64,000 nt of DNA from JBHFEI01 sp041928815. Its GTDB lineage: Bacteria > Pseudomonadota > Alphaproteobacteria > Rhizobiales > Rhizobiaceae. Below are positions 1 to 11,600 of this stretch, piece after piece. A program made the position numbers and the translations under genes. Position 1 is the first letter of the stretch. Each line of letters begins with the position of its first letter. The notes under the pieces are model-generated. The model was given only the letters and a program-made list of their open reading frames with translations, did no database searches and had not been told where the DNA came from. The DNA lies in the NCBI RefSeq assembly GCF_041928815.1, contig NZ_JBHFEI010000003.1, forward strand, positions 402,934 through 466,933, given 5' to 3'.

Positions 1-2414
1 GCACGATCGAAGGCGATGGTCAGCTTGTTGCCCTCGATCGAGACCACATTGCCGTTGCCGAACTTGACGTGGAAGACACGGTCGCCCTTGGAAAAGCGCG
101 AGGGCTCGGCGGCGGTCGATTTCGCCACCAGTTCCCCCTCGATCTGCCGGGCGCGCGGACCGCTTTCGCCATAACCGATGCGTTCGATCGCGTGGCCGGA
201 GCGGTTGCCCCAGTTGTCGCGCGTCGCCTCCGTCCGGTTCGCCTGCGCCCGTTTCCAGCCCGGCGTCGCATAGCTGTTGCCGAAGGGTTCCGCGCGGTCG
301 AAGCGCGACTGGCCGTAGGCGGCACGGCCGTAGCCTCCGTAGGATTGCTCGGCCTCGGCCACCTCGACATGGTCCGGCGGCAGCTCGTCGAGGAAGCGCG
401 AGGGCAGCGTGGACTGCCAGAGGCCGTGGATACGCCGGTTCGACACGAACCAGATGTGGCAGCGCCGCTTCGCGCGGGTCAGCCCGACATAGGCAAGGCG
501 CCGCTCCTCCTCCAGGCCGGCCCTGCCGCCTTCGTCGAGCGAGCGCTGGTGCGGGAAAAGACCTTCCTCCCAGCCCGGAAGGAACACCGTCTCGAATTCG
601 AGCCCCTTGGCCGAATGCAGTGTCATGATGCTGACGGCGTCGAGGTTTTCGTTCTGCTCGGCATCCATCACCAGCGCGACATGCTCGAGGAAGCTGCGCA
701 TCGATTCGAAGGCTTCCATCGAGCGGATCAGTTCCTTGAGGTTTTCGAGCCGACCGGGCGCTTCCGCCGACTTGTCGTTCTGCCACATCGCGGTGTAGCC
801 GCTCTCGTCGAGGATCTTTTCGGCAAGTTCGGTATGGGGCGTCGTCTCGAGCAGCCCCTGCCAGCGCTTGACGTCGGCGACGACGTCGAACAGCGCCTTT
901 CGCGCGCGCGGTTTCAGTTCCTCCGTCTCGATGATGTCCTCGGCGGCGCGCAGCATCGGCAGGTCGCGCGCCCGGGCATAGTCGTGCAGGGCCCGAACCG
1001 TCGTGTCGCCGAGGCCGCGCTTCGGCGTGTTGACGATCCGCTCGAAGGCGAGGTCGTCGGCGCCCTGGGCGACCAGGCGGAAATAGGCGAGCGCATCGCG
1101 GATCTCCATCCGCTCGTAAAAGCGCGGGCCGCCGATCACGCGGTAGTTGAGGCCGAGCGTGACGAAACGATCTTCGAATTCGCGCATCTGGAAGGAGGCG
1201 CGCACCAGGATCGCCATGTCGTTCAGCGCGTGCGTCTTCAACTGGAGCTGCTCGATCTCCTCGCCGACCGCGCGCGCCTCCTCTTCCGAATCCCAGGCGG
1301 CATGCACCTTCACCTTCGGATCCTCGGGATCGCGCCGGTCGGTGAAGAGCGTCTTGCCGAGCCGCCCCTCGTTATGGGCGATCAGATGGCCGGCGGCGCC
1401 GAGGATATGGCCGGTCGAGCGGTAGTTGCGTTCGAGCTTGACGACCTTGGCGCCGGGAAAATCCTTCTCGAAGCGCAGGATGTTGTCGACCTCCGCGCCG
1501 CGCCAGCCGTAGATCGACTGGTCGTCGTCGCCGACGCAGCAGAGATTGACCGGTCCCTCGTCGCGCGTGCGCTGGGCGATCAGCCTCAGCCAGAGATACT
1601 GCGCGGTGTTGGTGTCCTGGTACTCGTCGACGAGGATGTAGCGGAAACGCTTGTGATAGTCGCGCAGAAGGTCCGCATGGGCGCGGAAGATGCGGATCGG
1701 ATGCATCAGCAGGTCGCCGAAGTCGCAGGCGTTCAGCGTCAGGAGCCGCGCCTGGTAGGCATGGTAGAGCGCGCGGCCCTTGCCGTTGGCGAAGGCGCGG
1801 GCGTCGCCCTCCGGAATGTCGGCGGGGCCGAGCCCCTTGTTCTTCCAGCCGTCGATCATCTGGGCGAAGGTTTTGGCTGGCCAGCGCTTGTCGTCGATGC
1901 CGTCGGCCTGGAGCACCTGCTTGATCAGGCGGATGACGTCGTCGGTGTCGAGGATGGTGAAATCGGAGCGCAGCCCGGCGAGTTCCGCATGCCGGCGTAG
2001 GAGCTTAACGCCGATCGAGTGGAAGGTGCCGAGCCAGGGCATGCCCTCGACCGCGCCGCCGGCGAGCACGCCGATGCGCTCGCGCATCTCGCGCGCCGCC
2101 TTGTTGGTGAAGGTGACGGCGAGGATCTGCGAGGGATAGGCGCGGCCGGTCGCGAGGATATGGGCGATGCGCGTCGTCAGCACCCGCGTCTTGCCGGTGC
2201 CGGCGCCGGCGAGCACGAGGACGGGGCCTTCCAGCGTCTCGACCGCGTCGGTCTGTTCCGGATTGAGCCCGGCGAGATAGGCGCCGCTGTCGGGCTGGCG
2301 CGAGCGGTCGCGCGCGGCCAGCGCCCGGGCGGCAAGGCCGCTCGGCCCGGCAGCCGCGGGGCGCTGCGGCGGTTCCTCGTCGAAGAACGGAATGTCGTCG
2401 TAACCACTCTGCAT
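1..2414 (-). CDS. uvrD: ATP-dependent DNA helicase UvrD/PcrA (3' end outside window)
   Basis: Superfamily 1 DNA helicase that unwinds DNA in nucleotide-excision and mismatch repair. Translating the minus strand from the ATG at 2414 gives a start MQSGYDDIPFFDEE, an acidic/proline-rich leader of about 45 residues, then LNPEQTDAVETLEGP and the Walker A motif AGAGTGKT near residues 69-76, followed by the motif Ia stretch VTFTNKAAREM. The frame stays open for 804 codons to the window edge. The last visible residues (VEGNKLTIAFD) match the C-terminal Tudor-like segment of UvrD/PcrA, so only about 15 residues should be missing. No clear Shine-Dalgarno sequence precedes the ATG. A long open frame on the opposite strand (69-2000) is an artefact of high GC. 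Confidence 0.93.
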   Translation of the reverse strand, partial: MQSGYDDIPFFDEEPPQRPAAAGPSGLAARALAARDRSRQPDSGAYLAGLNPEQTDAVETLEGPVLVLAGAGTGKTRVLTTRIAHILATGRAYPSQILAVTFTNKAAREMRERIGVLAGGAVEGMPWLGTFHSIGVKLLRRHAELAGLRSDFTILDTDDVIRLIKQVLQADGIDDKRWPAKTFAQMIDGWKNKGLGPADIPEGDARAFANGKGRALYHAYQARLLTLNACDFGDLLMHPIRIFRAHADLLRDYHKRFRYILVDEYQDTNTAQYLWLRLIAQRTRDEGPVNLCCVGDDDQSIYGWRGAEVDNILRFEKDFPGAKVVKLERNYRSTGHILGAAGHLIAHNEGRLGKTLFTDRRDPEDPKVKVHAAWDSEEEARAVGEEIEQLQLKTHALNDMAILVRASFQMREFEDRFVTLGLNYRVIGGPRFYERMEIRDALAYFRLVAQGADDLAFERIVNTPKRGLGDTTVRALHDYARARDLPMLRAAEDIIETEELKPRARKALFDVVADVKRWQGLLETTPHTELAEKILDESGYTAMWQNDKSAEAPGRLENLKELIRSMEAFESMRSFLEHVALVMDAEQNENLDAVSIMTLHSAKGLEFETVFLPGWEEGLFPHQRSLDEGGRAGLEEERRLAYVGLTRAKRRCHIWFVSNRRIHGLWQSTLPSRFLDELPPDHVEVAEAEQSYGGYGRAAYGQSRFDRAEPFGNSYATPGWKRAQANRTEATRDNWGNRSGHAIERIGYGESGPRARQIEGELVAKSTAAEPSRFSKGDRVFHVKFGNGNVVSIEGNKLTIAFDR

Positions 2415-2697
2415 GCGGCTCAATGTAGTGATTCGGGTCCGAAAGGCCAGAATGGGCGTTCCTCTTTTATTCTCGGGCATCACGAGGAAGTGTAGCCGCC
2501 GTGACATCCGGCCCTCGCGCTGCCCACGTACAAAACGTTGATATTGCGATGCAGCAGCGCGAAAAGCCGTTTCATTACAATTGTGTCATGATCGGCGACC
2601 TTGATTGCCGCGACACTTGCAAAACGGGATACTTGCGCCAATTCCACCGCGCCTGGGCCGGGCGCGGCCGATGAACAGGGTGAATCTGGAGATCTGA

Positions 2698-3888
2698 ATG
2701 CGGTTCGTGCGGCAGCTCATCATCTGTCTGGTCCTTCTTGTGGCAGGGCTCGGCCTGTGGCTGAAATTCGTGCCCGGCGCCGGCGCGACGCTCGCCGCGA
2801 TCGGGGTCTCCCATCCCCTGATCGACGCGATCGCCGCGAAGCCGGCAGGGGAGGCCGCCGCGGGCGCCGGCGAACGCCGTCAGGGCGGCGGCCAGCGCAG
2901 CGTCGTCGTCGAGCCGTCCGGCGTCGCCGTCATCAATGACCGCCTGAACGCGATCGGCAATGGCGAGGCGATCCGTTCCGTCACCGTGACGCCGTCTGCG
3001 ACCGGCAATCTCACCGAGGTTCTCGTGCGGTCCGGCGACCGCGTCGAGGAAGGCCAGGTGATCGCCCGCCTCGACAGCGACGAGCAGACGATCGCGGCCG
3101 AACAGGCACGGCTGACGCGCGACAGCGCGCAGGAGAAGGTGACGCGCTACCGCAATCTCGGCTCTGCCGCCGCCGTGACGGCGGTCGAGGTCCGCGATGC
3201 CGAGATCGCCCTTCAGACGGCGGAACTGGCGCTGCGCACGGCCGAACTCGACCTGAAGCGGCGCGAGGTGATCGCGCCGCTCTCCGGCATCGTCGGCATC
3301 ATTCCGGTCAATCCCGGCGACTACGTGACGACTTCCACCGCGATCGCGAGCGTCGACGACCGCTCGGAGATCCTCGTCGATTTCTGGGTGCCGGAGCGCT
3401 TCTCCAACAAGATCGCCGTCGGCCAGCCCGTGACCGCGACCGCCATCGCCGAGCCCGGCAAGACGCTTGCCGGCGCCATCCATGCGATCGACAATCGCGT
3501 CGACCAGGCGAGCCGGACGCTGAGGGTCCGCGCCCGCATCGAGAACCCCGAGGATCGCCTGCGCGGCGGCATGTCGTTCTCGGTCACGATGACGTTCGAC
3601 GGGGACCGCTATCCCGCCGTCAATCCTCTGGCGATCCAGTGGAGCGCCGACGGTTCCTTCGTCTGGCGGGTGGTGGACGGCCGCAGCGAGAAGGTTCCGG
3701 TGCACATCGTCCAGCGCAATCCGGACAAGGTGCTGGTCGATGCCGGGCTCTCGGAGGGCGACGAGGTGGTGATGGAAGGCGTGCAGCAGCTGCGCGACGG
3801 CGGCGCGGTGCGCATCGCCGGGCGCGACCAGGACAATGGCGCGGCGGCGCGTCCCCAGGGCTTCAAGGCGGCGGAGGCGACCCCGTGA
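2698..3888 (+). CDS. RND efflux pump periplasmic adaptor (MFP) subunit
   Basis: Membrane-fusion protein that should link the inner-membrane pump encoded next to an outer-membrane channel. 396 aa. An N-terminal hydrophobic segment (residues 4-22) anchors or exports it. The lipoyl/barrel-sandwich half-motifs (VTPSATGNLTEVLVRSGDRV, then VIAPLSGIVGIIPVNPGDYV) flank a helical hairpin at about residues 125-180, followed by beta-barrel and membrane-proximal domains (GQPVTATAIAEPGKTLAG; GLSEGDEVVMEGVQQLRDG). GGAG lies before the ATG. Its last codon overlaps the GTG start of the pump gene, so the two are translationally coupled. No local regulator or outer-membrane factor gene is visible, so the substrate is unknown. 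Confidence 0.9.
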   Translation: MRFVRQLIICLVLLVAGLGLWLKFVPGAGATLAAIGVSHPLIDAIAAKPAGEAAAGAGERRQGGGQRSVVVEPSGVAVINDRLNAIGNGEAIRSVTVTPSATGNLTEVLVRSGDRVEEGQVIARLDSDEQTIAAEQARLTRDSAQEKVTRYRNLGSAAAVTAVEVRDAEIALQTAELALRTAELDLKRREVIAPLSGIVGIIPVNPGDYVTTSTAIASVDDRSEILVDFWVPERFSNKIAVGQPVTATAIAEPGKTLAGAIHAIDNRVDQASRTLRVRARIENPEDRLRGGMSFSVTMTFDGDRYPAVNPLAIQWSADGSFVWRVVDGRSEKVPVHIVQRNPDKVLVDAGLSEGDEVVMEGVQQLRDGGAVRIAGRDQDNGAAARPQGFKAAEATP

Positions 3889-6800
3889 GCGGCGGCGGCG
3901 ACACGCCCGTCGATGTCGGGCAGGGCGGTTCGGCGGGATTCACCGCCCTCTTCATCCGCCGGCCGATCTTCGCCCTCGTCATCAATACCCTGATCGTCGT
4001 TGCAGGCCTTGCCGCCTTCAACGGCGTGGAGGTGCGCGAACTGCCGCAGGTTGACCAGCCGGTGGTCTCCGTCACCACCGATTTCGATGGCGCCGCGCCC
4101 GAAACGGTCGATCGCGAACTGACGTCGACCATCGAGGGGGCCGTGTCCCGCGTGCAGGGCATCACCTCGATCTCCTCGCAATCCTCCTATGCCCGCAGCC
4201 GGGTGACGCTGCAATTCTCCGATTCGACCGATATCGGGCAGGCCTCCAACGACATCCGCGATGCGCTCGGCCGCGTCTCGAACCAGCTTCCGGACGGTGC
4301 CGACGAACCGCGCATCGTCAAGGCGGATGCCGACAGCCAGCCGATCCTGCGCCTGGCGCTGACCTCCGACCGGCTGTCGATGGAAGACCTGACGCTGCTC
4401 GCCGAAAACGAGGTCACCGACCGGCTTGCCGCCGTCGAGGGCGTCGCCGACGTGCAGATCAACGGCGACCAGGAAAAGATCTTCCGCGTCGACGTCGACC
4501 AGTCGAAGCTCGCCGGACGCGGCCTGACCATCGCCAATCTGCGCACGGCGCTCGCCTCCGCCGCCCTCGACGTGCCGGCGGGGTCGCTGACCAGCATCAA
4601 CCAGGACCTCTCGGTGCGGGCGACGGCCGACCTGCAGACGCCCGAGCAGTTCGAGACCCTGATCATCGGCAACAATGTCCGCCTCGGTGATGTCGCGACG
4701 GTGACGCTCGGCCCGGACATCGGCACGTCGTCGCTGCGCTCGAACGGCCAGCAGGGCATCGGCCTCGGCGTCATCCGCCAGGCGCAGTCGAACACGCTCG
4801 ACATTTCCGAGGGCGTGCGCAATGCGGTGGCGACGATCGGCGACATCCTGCCGGAAGGCACGCAGCTTCGCATCACCAGCGACGATGCCGTCTTCATCGA
4901 GGGGGCGATCCACGAGGTCGAGATCGCGCTCGGCGTCGCCGTGGTGATCGTGACAATCGTCATCTACCTCTTCCTGCTCGACTGGCGGGCAACGCTGATC
5001 CCGGTGCTGACCATGCCGATCGCGCTGATCGGAACAGTCGCGGCGATCTACCTGGCCGGCTTCTCCATCAACATTCTCACCCTGCTCGCCATCGTGCTCG
5101 CCACCGGCCTCGTCGTCGACGATGCGATCGTCGTGCTGGAAAACATCGTTCGGCGCCGCGCAGAGGGCATGGGGCCGCGCGCGGCCGCCGTGCACGGGAC
5201 GCTCGAAGTGTTCTTCGCCGTCATCGCGACGACCGCGACGCTCGCCGCCGTCTTCGTGCCGCTTTCCTTCCTGCCCGGCCAGACCGGCGGCCTCTTCCGC
5301 GAATTCGGTTTCGTTCTCGCCTTCGCCATCCTGCTTTCCGCCTTCGTCGCGCTGACGCTCTGCCCGATGCTTGCCTCGCGCCTGCTGAAGACGCAGGCCG
5401 ACCATGGCGCGCCGCGGGGCGGCGTCCTCGGCGGTCTCGGCCGCGCCTGCGCCGGCTTCTACCGCGCGACGCTGCGGGCCTGCCTCAACGCCCCGCTGGT
5501 CGTCGTGCTCGCCGCGCTGATGTTCACCGCCGTCGGCGCGCTCGGCTTTACCTCGCTCACCTCCGAACTGACGCCGCCGGAGGACCGCGCCCGCATCATG
5601 CTGCGCATCAACGCGCCGCAGGGCGTGTCGCTCGACTACACCCAGGCGCAGATGCGCCGCCTCGAACAGGGATTGCAGCCGCTGGTCGATTCGGGCGAAA
5701 TCGAGAACGTCTTTTCCGTTTCCGGGCAGGGCGGCGCGGTCAACAACGGTTTCATGGTGCTGAGCCTCGCGCCTTGGTCGGCGCGCGAGCGCAGCCAGCA
5801 GCAGATCGCCGCCGACATCACCCGCATCGCCGCCACCGTGCCGGCGGTGCGCGCCTTCCCGATCCAGCCGAACAGCCTCGGCATCCGCGGCGCTGGCAAC
5901 GGGCTGCAGGTGGCGCTTGTCGGCAACAATTACGAGACGCTCGGAGCCGCCGCCGCCGAACTGGTGCGGCAGATGGAGGACAGCGGCCGCTTCCAGAACG
6001 TGCGCCTGAACTACGAGGCGAACCAGGCACAGCTGTCCGTGACGATCGACCGCGAGCGCGCCTCCGACCTCGGCATCGACATTTCAGGCCTCTCGCCGGC
6101 GCTTCAGGCCATGCTCGACGGCAACAGCGTCACCGACGTCTATGTCGACGGCGAGGCCTATCCGGTGAAGCTGATCTCGACCACCAATCCGATCAACGAC
6201 CCGACCGACTTGCAGAACATCTTCCTGAAGACCGGCGACGGCAAGATCGTGCCGATGTCGACCATCGCCTCGGTCGAGGAACGCGCGGTCGCGCCGGAAC
6301 TGTCGCGCGAGCAGCAGCTGCGCTCCGTCTCTCTCTCGGCGGGTCTCGGGCCCGGGCTCGCGCTCGGCGACGCGCTGTCGATGGTCGAGACGATGGCCGC
6401 ACCGCTGCTGCCGCCGGGCGCGCGGATTTTGCCGCTCGCCGAGGCCGCAACGCTGAACGAGAATGCCAGCGGCCTCTTCGTCACCTTCGGCTTCGCGCTC
6501 GTCATCATCTTCCTCGTGCTCGCCGCCCAGTTCGAAAGCTTCGTCAGCGGCTTCATCATCATGTCGACGGTGCCGCTCGGCCTCGCCTGCGCCGTCTTCG
6601 CCATGCTGATGACCGGCACGTCGCTGAACATCTACAGCCAGATCGGCCTGGTCCTGCTCGTCGGCATCATGGCGAAGAACGGCATCCTGATCGTCGAATT
6701 CGCCAACCAGTTGCGCGACCGGGGCGACAGCGTGCGCGAGGCGATCGAGAACGCCGCCAACATCCGCCTTCGCCCGGTGATGATGACGATGATCGCCACG

Positions 6801-7028
6801 ATCGTCGGCGCCGTGCCGCTGGTGCTGGCGCAGGGTGCGGGCGCGGAAGCGCGCATCGCGCTCGGCTGGGTGCTGGTCGGCGGCCTCGGCCTCGCCACCG
6901 TCGTCACCCTCTATCTGACCCCGGTGTCCTATCTGCTGATCGCTCGCTTCACCAAGCCGCAGGTGGACGAGGAGAAGCGGCTGCGCGAGGAAATGGAGGC
7001 GGCGGCCGCCCTTCATCCGGCGGAATAG
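3885..7028 (+). CDS. RND-family efflux pump, inner-membrane transporter
   Basis: Proton-driven HAE1/AcrB-like multidrug exporter of 1047 aa, normal family length. I chose the GTG at 3885 because it overlaps the adaptor's TGA (GTGA) and is followed after about 22 residues by the usual first membrane helix (FIRRPIFALVINTLIVVAGL). The proton-relay aspartate pair in TM4 is present (GLVVDDAIVVLENI, D412-D413), as is the matching TM10 lysine (GIMAKNGILIVEF, K931). Two large periplasmic loops with the porter and docking subdomains lie between TM1-2 and TM7-8. It forms an operon with the adaptor at 2698. A frame open further upstream inside the adaptor gene does not encode family sequence. Confidence 0.93.
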   Translation: MSGGGDTPVDVGQGGSAGFTALFIRRPIFALVINTLIVVAGLAAFNGVEVRELPQVDQPVVSVTTDFDGAAPETVDRELTSTIEGAVSRVQGITSISSQSSYARSRVTLQFSDSTDIGQASNDIRDALGRVSNQLPDGADEPRIVKADADSQPILRLALTSDRLSMEDLTLLAENEVTDRLAAVEGVADVQINGDQEKIFRVDVDQSKLAGRGLTIANLRTALASAALDVPAGSLTSINQDLSVRATADLQTPEQFETLIIGNNVRLGDVATVTLGPDIGTSSLRSNGQQGIGLGVIRQAQSNTLDISEGVRNAVATIGDILPEGTQLRITSDDAVFIEGAIHEVEIALGVAVVIVTIVIYLFLLDWRATLIPVLTMPIALIGTVAAIYLAGFSINILTLLAIVLATGLVVDDAIVVLENIVRRRAEGMGPRAAAVHGTLEVFFAVIATTATLAAVFVPLSFLPGQTGGLFREFGFVLAFAILLSAFVALTLCPMLASRLLKTQADHGAPRGGVLGGLGRACAGFYRATLRACLNAPLVVVLAALMFTAVGALGFTSLTSELTPPEDRARIMLRINAPQGVSLDYTQAQMRRLEQGLQPLVDSGEIENVFSVSGQGGAVNNGFMVLSLAPWSARERSQQQIAADITRIAATVPAVRAFPIQPNSLGIRGAGNGLQVALVGNNYETLGAAAAELVRQMEDSGRFQNVRLNYEANQAQLSVTIDRERASDLGIDISGLSPALQAMLDGNSVTDVYVDGEAYPVKLISTTNPINDPTDLQNIFLKTGDGKIVPMSTIASVEERAVAPELSREQQLRSVSLSAGLGPGLALGDALSMVETMAAPLLPPGARILPLAEAATLNENASGLFVTFGFALVIIFLVLAAQFESFVSGFIIMSTVPLGLACAVFAMLMTGTSLNIYSQIGLVLLVGIMAKNGILIVEFANQLRDRGDSVREAIENAANIRLRPVMMTMIATIVGAVPLVLAQGAGAEARIALGWVLVGGLGLATVVTLYLTPVSYLLIARFTKPQVDEEKRLREEMEAAAALHPAE

Positions 7029-7102
7029 CGCGGGGCGAGGGGCGATAGCCGTTTCCTCCGCCGCCGGTTTGGTGTAGCAGTTCGGCCGACCCTTCTCCTC
7101 CT

Positions 7103-8557
<1,455 letters not shown>

Positions 8558-8692
8558 CCACGGCCCCCGCTTTGATGAAGGTGTCGTGCAACATGCGGAA
8601 AATCAATGAACTAAAGCGCGAAACGCGGCCTTGACGGCACGCGGGCGCTGACCGGCCTTGCGCCACGGACAACAGGACAGGATCGTTTTCGG

Positions 8693-11600
8693 GTGCTCGC
8701 TCGTATTCTGGTATCCATCGGCGGCCTTCTCGTCGTCGCGCTCTTCGCAGCGCTGATCGCGCCGTTCTTCGTCGACTGGACGAGTTTCCGCCTCGATTTC
8801 GAGCGCGAGGCGACGCGAATCATGGGCAAGCCCGTCAAGGTTCATGGGAGCGTCGACGCGCGGCTCATCCCCTTTCCCTCGGTGACGCTCAACGACGTGC
8901 GGGTCGGCGCGGCCGAGGACGGCCAGCCGCTGATCGAGGTCGCGCATTTTTCGATGGATGCCGAGCTTGCGCCGTTCCTCAGCGGCGAGGCGCTGATCTT
9001 CGACATGCGGCTCGAGCAGCCGAAGGCGCGCATCCGTCTGCTGCCGGACGGAACGCTCGACTGGGCGCGGGGGTCGCGGGCCTCGATCCCGGCAAAGACC
9101 GTGGTGCTCGAAAACGTCTCGATCACCGACGGCTCGATCGATTTCATCGACGAGCAGACCGGCCGCACGCGGAGCGTCGACGGGCTCAATGCCGAGCTTT
9201 CCGCCCGCTCGCTCGCCGGTCCGTGGCGGATCGACGGCCGCGCCGCGCTTGACGGCGAGGCCGGCAGCTTCCTCTTCAACAGCGGGGAACCGGACGACAA
9301 GGGCGTGATCGGCCTCAAGGCGCGCCTCACGCCGGACAAGCGTCCGTTCGGAGTCGAGCTCGAGGGCGAACTGAAGATCGTTGAACTGAAGCCGCTCTAC
9401 CAGGGCACTTTCGTCCTGTCCGAGACCCGCATGCCCGGCGAGGCGACCGAGGTCGGCGGCGACCAGCCGCGGGCGCCGCGCGTCACCGGCAAGTTCGAGC
9501 TGACCAACGAACGCATCCGCGTTCCCGAATACCGTGTCGAGGTCGGGCCGGTGGCCGATCCCTATGTCGTGACCGGCGAGGCGACGCTCGACACCGGGCA
9601 GAACCCGGAATTCCTCCTGACCGCCGACGGCCAGCAGATCGACGTCAGCCGCATCGGTACGACGATGGGGGAGGCCGGAAAGACCGGTCGCGACCCTTCC
9701 GTCTCGATCCGCCAGCGGCTTGCGGCGATGATGGCGATGGCGGCCGACATTCCGATCCCGCAGGTGCCGGGGCGGGCGCGGCTGCGCCTGCCGGCGATCG
9801 TCGTCGGCGACACGACGGTGCGCGACGTCACCCTCGACCTCCGCCCGGACGGCGCCGGCTGGCTGATCGACAACGCCGTCGCGCTGTTTCCGGGACGCAC
9901 GCAGATCGAGGCCAAGGGGCGGCTGAACCTGAAGGGCCAGCGCGCCTTTCGCGGCGACCTGCTGGTCGCCTCGAACCAGCCGTCCGGGCTTGCCGCCTGG
10001 CTTGCGGGTTCGGTCGATCCGGCGATCCGCAAGCTGCGCACGGCCGGTTTTTCCGCCACCGTCAACCTGACCGACCGGCTGCAGCAGTTCGAGCGGCTGG
10101 AGATCGCCGCAGGCCCGGCGACGCTCACCGGGCGGATCGAGCGGCAGTCCTATGACGACCAGCAGCCGTCGCTCTCGATGCAGCTCAAGGGCAACCGCAT
10201 CGATCTCGAGGCCTTGCAGGCGCTGACCGGCCTCGTCGCCGGCGACGCCTCGACCGAAACCGTGCTGTCGCACGCGATCGCGGCGGACATCTCGGCCGAT
10301 GTCTTCACCGCATTCGGCGAGGAAGCGCGCGACGTCCAGGCGGTGCTGACGCTGAAGAACGGCCAGCTCCAGGCCGAGCGTGTCTCCATCGGCGATCTCG
10401 CCGGGGCGAAGCTCGCCGTCTCGGGGCGGATGAGCGGCACCCTGCAGGCACCGGTCGTCTCCGCCAAGATGAAGCTCGCGGCGGGCGATCTCGGCGGCTT
10501 CTTCGACATGCTGCAGCGTCACGCCTCGCCGCATCCGATGCTGGCGCGGCTCGCGGCGAGCGGCCATCATTTCGCGGACACCACCCTCGACGTGACGCTT
10601 GCGGCAGGCGGCAAGGAGACGGGCTCGGCCGTCACCCTCGGCATCATGGGCATGGCGAACGGATCGCGGATCGCCGCGCAATATTCCGCCCCCGACATTG
10701 CCCGCGCGCTCTCGCTCGACGGGATCACCGTGGAGGCGACGCTCGAAAACCCCTCCGCCACCGTGCTTCTCGGGCAGGCGGGCTTCGATCCGCTGCCTTT
10801 CGAGACCGAGGCCAACGGCATCCTGTCGGTCCGGCTGCAGAGCACCGACGGAACCAAGGCGAGCGGCAATCTCAGCCTGACGACGGAGGGCTCGTCGCTG
10901 GCGATCAACGGTGACGTCGATCTCGCCTCCTCGACCTTTCTCGACGGGAAGACGACGCTGACGCTGCAGAGCCGGGACCTCGAACCCTACCTGATCGTCG
11001 AGGGAATCGGTTTTCCCGGCATGGGTGCGGGCCTGCCGGTCTCGGTCAAGGCGTCGCTGGAGACGACGCCGGAGCAGATCGCCATCGCCGGCCTCGAGGG
11101 CCGGGCCGACGGCAACGGCTTTTCCGGCGCCGTATCGATCCGCCGGGGGGAGAAGACGGGGGCTGCGACCGGCACGCTCACGCTCGACACGGTCGATCTC
11201 GCCTGGATCGCCGAAGCGATGCTCGGCTCCGTCGAGGATCCCTCGACCGGGGCGCTCGCAACGGCGCCGGTCGGCACGCCGCTTTTCGCCGGCGTCGACG
11301 CGACGCTCGACCTCAAGGCCGCGCGCGTCCTGACGGGAATCACCTCCTCGATCACGGATTTCACCGGCAAGCTGCTCTGGCGCGGCGATCAGGCCGAGAT
11401 CGCCGATGCGGCGGGCGCGATGTTCGGCGGCAAGGTCGCGGGCCGCCTTCTGATCGGCAACGGCAACGGCTCCGGCTTCATCCAGTCGCGCCTCGACATC
11501 ACCGGCGGCGATCTCGCGCGCACCGGACTGGTGCATGGCGGCGTGCCGGTGGCAAGCGGAACGTTTAATCTCGCCCTGGCGCTCGAGGCGTCCGGGGCGA

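Noticed and set aside
69..2000. 643-codon open frame on the plus strand opposite uvrD
   Set aside because: Antisense frame caused by high GC at third positions; the minus strand encodes clear UvrD motifs.
3609..5405. 598-codon minus-strand frame opposite the RND pump
   Set aside because: Compositional shadow; the plus strand has all RND signatures.
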